Source of the DNA: Tribonema minus
Lineage: Eukaryota; Sar; Xanthophyceae; Tribonematales; Tribonemataceae
Reading direction: 5' to 3'
Assembly (NCBI GenBank): GCA_017506865.1
Contig: JAFCMP010000512.1
Coordinates: 62,001 to 126,000 of the forward strand
Length of the DNA: 64,000 nucleotides
The position numbers and the translations under genes were made by a program. Of this stretch, positions 58,301 to 64,000 are shown in pieces (the stretch's first letter is position 1; every line of letters begins with the position of its first letter). The notes beneath the pieces are model-generated. The model ran no database searches. It saw only the letters and a program-made list of their open reading frames with translations, and was not told where the DNA came from.

Positions 58301-58845
58301 CACACACTCAGCACACCGCCATCGCGCCACAGCATGATGAGGCCCGTGTGCTGCTCCCCTGCCAGCTGCATCTCCTCAGCACCTACTGTTCGGGCTCCTG
58401 CTGAAGGCCAAGACCCACCATACCACATATTGGGATGCTGACATCCAGTCACGCTGTGCCCTGAGAGGTAGCAACCAGGGGTCATTGCGGCAATCAGCGG
58501 TGCATGCATCAGTCAAGCCTGTGAGTCAGGCTGTGATGCATGCCGGCAGTAGGCAGCGATTGCGCGGTTCCCGTCGTCGACTGCCTGAGCTCAACATGCA
58601 GCATCTGAGATAGCGCGACTTGTACCACAATTTGAGCATCAATCAAGCTGCTGCATCGGGCTACATGGGCAAATCGTCATCGTCTCTGCCCCTTGCAAAT
58701 GCGCACGTGTATAGCACAACGCAGCAGCCGGCACATGCTCGAACCACGCATAACTCACCAGCAGCAGACAATGCGCCCGTCTATGCAGCGCCCGCCCGCT
58801 GCCGCCCCCTCTCCCCCCCCCCTCTCTCCCCCCCCCTCCGCCCCC
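55370..58845. other. Gene-poor region, CAG/CTG-rich at its start
   Basis: From 55370 to 56200 the DNA is rich in GCAGCAG/CTGCTGC, which opens long artefactual minus-strand frames. The rest has no supported gene or RNA. The last part before 58846 contains pyrimidine-rich runs (58800-58850) in the GT71 3' flank. Confidence 0.45.
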
Positions 58846-60318
58846 TCACGCCCGCCCCAGGAACCACGACAGCAGCGTCAGCGCGAAATCCGGCCGGTCA
58901 ACGCCGAACGCCGCCACCACGCGCGGATCATCTGTCGCGTCTCTCGCCGCCGCAGCCCGCGCGCGCACCCCCGCGTCCAGCGCCGTCAGCAGCCGCGCCT
59001 GGCGAGCGCCGTCCATCGCGACGGCGCGCCCGAGGCCGTACGGCGCGCGCGACGTGGAGAGGTCCAGCATGGTAAAGGCGGGGTCCGCCTCCGCGCCGGC
59101 GACGTTGAGGACGTGCGAGACGCCGCGCCGCGAGAACGGCCGCAGCGACTTGGTGAACCCCATGCTGTGGAAGAAGGCGGGGCCGCCGGTGCCCGCGGGG
59201 TCCGGCTGGTGGATCCCCAGCGGCTGGAAGGCGACGCCGGCGCCGGGGAGGAGGGCGCGCGCGGGGCGCAGCACGCCGACGACGCCCGCGCGCGCGAAGG
59301 CGTGGGTGAGGGTCTGCCCCGTCGCCGCGAAGGCGAAGCCGTACACCTGCTTGTCGCCGTGGATGGTGCCGCGCGCGGCGAGCGGCGTCATGAGCGCCCA
59401 TGCGGTGACGAGCTCGCGCCAGCGGCGGCGCTTGTCCCAGTACATGACCCCCGACTCGCTGTTCTCGAAGCCGGGGGGCGGGGGGACCTGGAGGAGGGAG
59501 TAGACGGCGTACTCGTGCGCGATGCTCGTGCTGAGCCAGAGGTCGGACCACATGAGGTAGCCGTCGCGCCTGTACTGGTCCCTGTCCAGCAGCTCGGTGG
59601 GGTCTAGCATGGCGTAGTTGTTGGTGTCGAGGAAGATGACCTCCTCGAAGGAGGAGAGCAGGACGGCGGCGGGCTTCACGTGTGTGAAGGCGCCCGCGGG
59701 CCGCGTCACCGGGCGCTCCGTGAGCGGGTCTACAAGGCTGTACAGGTCGACGACGCGGGTGTCCGGCAGAGCCTCCAGCGCAGCGCGCCAACCCGCGGTC
59801 ATTTCCGCCTCACCGAGGTGCATCACTTCGATGGGCAGGGTACAGCCCAGCGTCTCCCGCAGGTATATGATCTGCGCCATGACCTGCCGAAGCATGCTCG
59901 CTCCCCCGCCGCAGAAGACTATGCCAGCGCCTTTGGTGAACTGACCCTCAGGGTAGACGCCACGCGCGTCCTGCACCCCCCGCAGCCAGTGCCTGAATTT
60001 GCCGTCTTCGACAGCAGCAAGGGCCCTGTCTCTGGGGCCAGCGTGCTCGAACATCTCCTCCGTCATGCGCAGCGACACATGCTCCGGATACTGCAAGAGC
60101 ACGCGGATGCCGCCTTGGATGATCTTGATGCTGGGCAGCAGCTTCAGCACCGCTACTGCTGCCACCATCAACGCTAGGCGCGTCACGAGAGTAAATATCA
60201 GCTTGCGACGCTTGAGCAAGCTCGGCTGTCTTGGGGCGGTCGTCTTGACATCATCGTCCTCCTCGACGTCCAGCACTGGCGGAGGGGTGCTCTTGCCTGG
60301 CCGACGTGAAGAGAGCAT
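58846..60318 (-). CDS. GT71 MNN1-like mannosyltransferase
   Basis: A single-exon 490 aa type II membrane protein resembling MNN1/alpha-1,3-mannosyltransferases (GT71), which extend glycans on secreted proteins in the Golgi. Residues 38-62 form the signal anchor. The domain starts with GAGIVFCGGG (130-139), then LGCTLPIEVMHLGEAEM, FTHVKPAAVL and SSFEEVIFLDTNNYAML, where DTN (231-233) takes the place of the metal-binding DxD. GYLMWSDLW, ESGVMYWDKRRRWRELV and HGDKQVYGFAF follow. The C-terminal 60 residues are Ala/Arg-rich. The start is the first ATG after an upstream open stretch. The gene diverges from the GT47 gene. Confidence 0.88.
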   Translation of the reverse strand: MLSSRRPGKSTPPPVLDVEEDDDVKTTAPRQPSLLKRRKLIFTLVTRLALMVAAVAVLKLLPSIKIIQGGIRVLLQYPEHVSLRMTEEMFEHAGPRDRALAAVEDGKFRHWLRGVQDARGVYPEGQFTKGAGIVFCGGGASMLRQVMAQIIYLRETLGCTLPIEVMHLGEAEMTAGWRAALEALPDTRVVDLYSLVDPLTERPVTRPAGAFTHVKPAAVLLSSFEEVIFLDTNNYAMLDPTELLDRDQYRRDGYLMWSDLWLSTSIAHEYAVYSLLQVPPPPGFENSESGVMYWDKRRRWRELVTAWALMTPLAARGTIHGDKQVYGFAFAATGQTLTHAFARAGVVGVLRPARALLPGAGVAFQPLGIHQPDPAGTGGPAFFHSMGFTKSLRPFSRRGVSHVLNVAGAEADPAFTMLDLSTSRAPYGLGRAVAMDGARQARLLTALDAGVRARAAAARDATDDPRVVAAFGVDRPDFALTLLSWFLGRA

Positions 60319-60660
60319 GCAGGCGGCTTTTGCTCTAGAAGCCAGCACTTGCACGCCCGCAGCAGTCCCGGGGGCACTACAGGCAACTTGAGCCGCTCAA
60401 CACAACTTTGGGCCGTGGATGAGGCCACGCGCCGACATGTTTGAAGTTTAGTTGAGGTTTAGTTTTCGGAGAGTTGATGTTTTGGTTGAAGTTTGAGCTA
60501 TAGGTGTTTGAGAGAGAAAACTTGTTGAAAAAATAGACTGAGTGTTGCGCTTGCTTGACGGCATGTCGCTGCTATGACGCTTTACGGTATGTCACTCTTA
60601 TGACAATGGTGACATCAACAACAGCTCGAGGGCAAAGTGAGCACTCTTGTTGTGGCCCAA
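60319..60660. promoter_or_regulatory. Divergent intergenic region GT71/GT47
   Basis: 342 bases separate the two start codons. A T- and G-rich patch with GTTTGAAGTTTAGTTGAGG and related TTGAAGTTT units lies at 60440-60495. No TATA box is convincing. Shared control of the two glycosyltransferases is inferred from the head-to-head layout. Confidence 0.45.
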
Positions 60661-62067
60661 ATGGCACCACGACGATCCAGAAAGCAACAGGAGGATCCTG
60701 GCCAGGTGCTGGAGGTTGAAAAAGGGGAAACGGAGGACAGGCAGGGGTTGCTCTCTGGCTCACCCTCTACTGCATGTCAAAAACAGAAGAAATGCCGTCG
60801 TGCGACAGGCGTGTCGTGCTGGCGTAAGTGCTGCCCTCCCGCATGTCGGCGGTGGTGCGCGCGGGTTTGCTTGGTGCTGACGTTAGGCGCTTCCTTGCTG
60901 GCGACCATGTATTTCTACGAGTTCACCAGCGCGTATGCCGCCTGTGGTGGCACAGACGCTCAGCTGGCGCCCCCTTGCTTCGACCCCAGCCGTTGCCTGA
61001 GCGCCAATGGAACCGCCAACTTCACCGTCTACGTGCACAGCCCCACGTGTTCCTTGCAGCCCAGCAGCGAGCTCTTGCAGCGGGGGCAGGCCGGCGGCAG
61101 CAGCCACGACTGGAACAGGGTCTGGCGCAGCGCCGTGCACCGCGCCGGCGCCCTCGTGGAAACCCCCCAAGAGGCGTGCCTCATAGCCTTCGTCGGCGAC
61201 ATGTACACCCGCTACACCCAGCAGTGCGTCCCGCTGACGCCGACGTGGCGCAGGGGGCTCAACCACGTGCTGATAGACCTGACCGACCGCGCGCGCGGCG
61301 TCACGTACTGGACGCTCAGCCCGCGCGTCGCGTTCGCCAAGAGCAACCTCGCCGCGAGCGCGCTGCGCGCCGGCTACGACGTCGCCGTCGCGCTGCCGCC
61401 AAAGGGCGCGTTCGCGCACCTCGAGCCCGCCCCCGCGGCGCGGCGCCGCTACCTCCTCACCTTCTGCGGCACCGTCTACCCGACGCGGCGCTGGCGGCAG
61501 CACGGCTGGGAGCGCATGCACCTGCTTGCGCTGCACGCGCCCGCCGACGGCGTCGTTGTCGTCGGGCGCTGCAGCGAGCTGCGCGGCGACCACGCGCGGC
61601 GCGAGAACGCGGACCGCTGCGCCGCGCTGCGCCGCGACTACGACGCGTACGACTACGGCGACCTGCTCAACACGACCTTCGCGCTCGTGCCCGCGGGGCG
61701 CCAGCCCGCGACGTACCGGCTCCTCGAGGCCATGTCCGCGGGCGCGATCCCCGTCGTATGCGCGGACGACTACGCGCTGCCGTTCCCGCGCCTCTTCGAC
61801 TGGGACGCGATCGCGATCGTGCTGCCGGCGCTCGCGGCGCCGGAGGACGTCCTGGCGGCGGTGCGCGCGGTCTCGGATGACGAGCGCGAGCGCATGCACA
61901 GAGGGGTTGTGGACGCGTACGCGCGCCTGTTCTCCGCGGCGGGGAAGGGGCGCGGCGCGTTCCTGGCGAGCGTGGCGGATCGGACGCTGCTCGAGCTGCG
62001 CGAAAATGTGCAGCGGGCGGTGGCGCTGGAAGGGGTTGGGGCAGGGGCGGGGGGTGGTGCCGGATAG
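60661..62067 (+). CDS. GT47 exostosin-family glycosyltransferase
   Basis: A single-exon 468 aa type II membrane protein with an exostosin (GT47) domain, an inverting glycosyltransferase class that includes EXT1 and plant xylan/xyloglucan enzymes. A Cys/Arg-rich cytosolic tail precedes the anchor at about residues 66-86. The N-lobe has FTVYVHSPTCS and FVGDMYTRY. The C-lobe has LLTFCGTVYP, LLNTTFALVPAGRQPATYR and LLEAMSAGAIPVVCADDYAL (about 346-375), the hallmark exostosin donor-binding stretch. The C-terminus ends in poly-Gly. The start is the first ATG; a GTG 24 bases upstream is in frame. Acceptor and donor sugars cannot be told. Confidence 0.92.
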   Translation: MAPRRSRKQQEDPGQVLEVEKGETEDRQGLLSGSPSTACQKQKKCRRATGVSCWRKCCPPACRRWCARVCLVLTLGASLLATMYFYEFTSAYAACGGTDAQLAPPCFDPSRCLSANGTANFTVYVHSPTCSLQPSSELLQRGQAGGSSHDWNRVWRSAVHRAGALVETPQEACLIAFVGDMYTRYTQQCVPLTPTWRRGLNHVLIDLTDRARGVTYWTLSPRVAFAKSNLAASALRAGYDVAVALPPKGAFAHLEPAPAARRRYLLTFCGTVYPTRRWRQHGWERMHLLALHAPADGVVVVGRCSELRGDHARRENADRCAALRRDYDAYDYGDLLNTTFALVPAGRQPATYRLLEAMSAGAIPVVCADDYALPFPRLFDWDAIAIVLPALAAPEDVLAAVRAVSDDERERMHRGVVDAYARLFSAAGKGRGAFLASVADRTLLELRENVQRAVALEGVGAGAGGGAG

Positions 62068-64000
62068 CAGCGGCGGTGGTGGCGGTGTGCAGCGAAGGCA
62101 GTAGCGGTAAAGGCGGCAGCGGCGGCGTGTTGCTTGTAGGTTTGCATCCAGCGCTCTTGCGTATTTTACAGAGAGCAGGCAGTTGTCTATATCCATGCCC
62201 GACGTTCAGCTTGCACAAGCAGACTACGGTCGCAAATGTGGCAATGATACTCTGCAGCTGCCGCCATTGCTGCTGTGCATGACAGCGGTCGCATCACAGT
62301 GAAAACACAATAATGATTGAGTTCAGACCTACAATATGGCATGGTACCAGTCATGACATGCCGATATGTTGCCTGTTGCCGGCATGTCCTCATTCGGCTG
62401 CATAGACACCAGTGTGACGCAATGCATGAGTCAAGTCGGTTTCGTTGTAAGGCTCACCACACACGCCAAGGGAGCGCCGCTTCGTCCACCTGCACACAAA
62501 CAGCAGCAGCTGGTGCGCAGCGGCATTAAGTTGGTGCTGAACTACTCGCAATTGGCTTTGTGAAAGTGGTGTAATAGGACAACACGATGTACGTTCTCAT
62601 GAGGTACTATTGGTGAAGGGGGGGGGGGGGGGGGCACAACAGGACAGCAGCTGCTTGCCAGCAGCACGCTGCTCGCATTGCAGACACGGGGCTGTGTCAC
62701 AGGACAGCAAAAGCAATGAAGGTCGAGCAACTGCGTCTCGGCAACGCTCTCAGCGCGCTGCACACTGCGCCGATGCTGTCAACTGCCCGGTCACCATACC
62801 TGGTGGCAAAGCGTGCGCGCCGCATACGTAGTAGAGCTTTGGCATGGCGAGCAAGAATGCTGGGGAAGTTTGAACCTCCTTTGTACTTAAATGTTGACTT
62901 GCTGATTACTCCTTGCGCAGAGTGGCAAAAGCTATCGTACCTCACCCATTTTGGGTCAGTCGCTGTGAAAGTACTTTGAGAGCCAGAAATCCACAAACTG
63001 TGATCTTGAGTTCAAGTTCAACTTGGCAATTATGCCGGGTGAGGAAGCAGGGTTTGCTTGAAGCTCTCTGAAGCCGCTTTCAGCCTTGTGATGCAATCTG
63101 TGGAGAAATATCTGCGCAAGTTACACTTGTTGAAACTTGCGCAACAAATAGGTGTACTGCCACATAGCTCAAAGGCTCGAGCGCACATGCGAGTTCGCGC
63201 AACCTATGGAGTGCACAAACTGTAGAGACAGACAGCAAGCACGCCATCAACAAGAGCTGAGGGAAGGGAATGGAAACCGCAGTTGGCAGTTGATGCTTTT
63301 ACCAATGATCATTCGTCATCATCAAGCACGAGACTGCGACATTTGCAGTGGCATGGACGCTGCGGTGCGCTTACAACCCCCCTCACACAGCAAGCATTGC
63401 TCAGCTGATGGAAGCGGCTGAGCTGTTTGACATCATCCGCGCAACCAGCAACAGAATCATGTAATGTGGCAAAACCGCAGCTGGAGGATGATTGCGAGAA
63501 AGCACCGTTGTATCGGCGTCAGCCTATTAGCATGTAATTTTTTTTGTGTGTGCACCGTCAAGTGCACCCATGAACGGCCAAACAGCTGCCCACACTGCCT
63601 GTCAGCGACCTCTGGGCCTGCTGCGTGGCTTGTGTGGGCGCAACACCGAGGTGTTCACCTCTCTGAGCTGTCGTGCACAAGCAGCGATCGGGGTGGGCAC
63701 GGAAGTCCAGGCACCCTGAAACGGTTGTTTGCGTGTGCACCTGTCGAGCGCTACCAGACATGCATCGGCCGCCACTATTTAGTGCGCGCGCCTTCTACTT
63801 TATCGACTGTTACCTAGCCCCTGTTCCACATGAAATGACATGAATCGTGACACACTCCGCATGTGCGAGCCGCAGCAGCAGCGCACAGAAGGCGGATGGT
63901 ACCTACGCAGCCCGCGCACACCAGTGTGGCGCTGCCGTGTGTGAGTATTGGGCGGGCGGGCGCGCCGTGAGCGCGCGCGCCGCAGCAGAGCCGGGGCGCC
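62068..64000. other. Gene-poor region to window end
   Basis: No ORF with family resemblance was found. The stretch contains a G-run at 62617-62634, a CTTGTTGAAACTTGCGCAA patch near 63126 and GC-rich sequence in the last 60 bases that may begin another exon. Confidence 0.4.

Noticed and set aside
60883-62196. Minus-strand frame of 437 codons over the GT47 gene
   Set aside because: It is the antisense shadow of the exostosin domain and shows no motif of its own.

Overview
The window is nuclear DNA from a GC-rich, intron-bearing eukaryote. GT-AG introns interrupt most genes and coding exons are strongly GC-biased. The best clue to the lineage is a plastid-type CcdA protein at 15482-16417 (minus). 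Its N-terminus looks like a signal peptide followed by an ASAFAP-like motif (CAFAPA) and a transit-peptide stretch, the bipartite presequence of algae with red-derived complex plastids. TTAGGG-type interstitial telomere motifs also occur. I infer a photosynthetic 'chromist' such as a haptophyte, pelagophyte or chromerid, but the sequence does not settle which.

Layout: 2-1220, 3' end of an ALDH22-like aldehyde dehydrogenase; 1727-5509, a Gln/Ala-rich coiled-coil protein in four exons; 6289-10031, an MFS transporter in three exons; 12263-13630 (minus), a REV1-type BRCT protein without a visible polymerase; 15482-16417 (minus), CcdA, head-to-head with the dominant gene; 16556-38519, a 19-exon gene about 22 kb long encoding a beta-alpha fusion of pyrophosphate-dependent phosphofructokinase (PFP, about 1187 aa). 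From 38.5 to 53.5 kb the DNA is mostly gene-poor, with scattered and inverted fragments of an armadillo-repeat gene and a gag-like relic with a zinc knuckle. From 53.7 to 62.1 kb lies a glycosyltransferase cluster: GT64, GT71 (minus) and GT47, all predicted type II membrane proteins of the secretory pathway.

The most unusual structure is in the introns. Nearly every long intron carries one to four extra, decayed copies of the neighbouring exon edge together with its splice site, usually spaced about 130-220 bp apart. I call these splice-junction echoes. They occur in four genes of different function and on both strands, so they seem to be a genome habit. Several introns also have long poly-C tracts just before the acceptor and G-runs just after the donor.

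Functionally, PFP interconverts fructose-6-phosphate and fructose-1,6-bisphosphate using PPi. The beta half keeps the catalytic motifs. The alpha half has lost them and is probably regulatory. Exon boundaries were inferred by eye from conserved residues, GT-AG sites and phase; for the PFP gene all 19 exons join in one frame.
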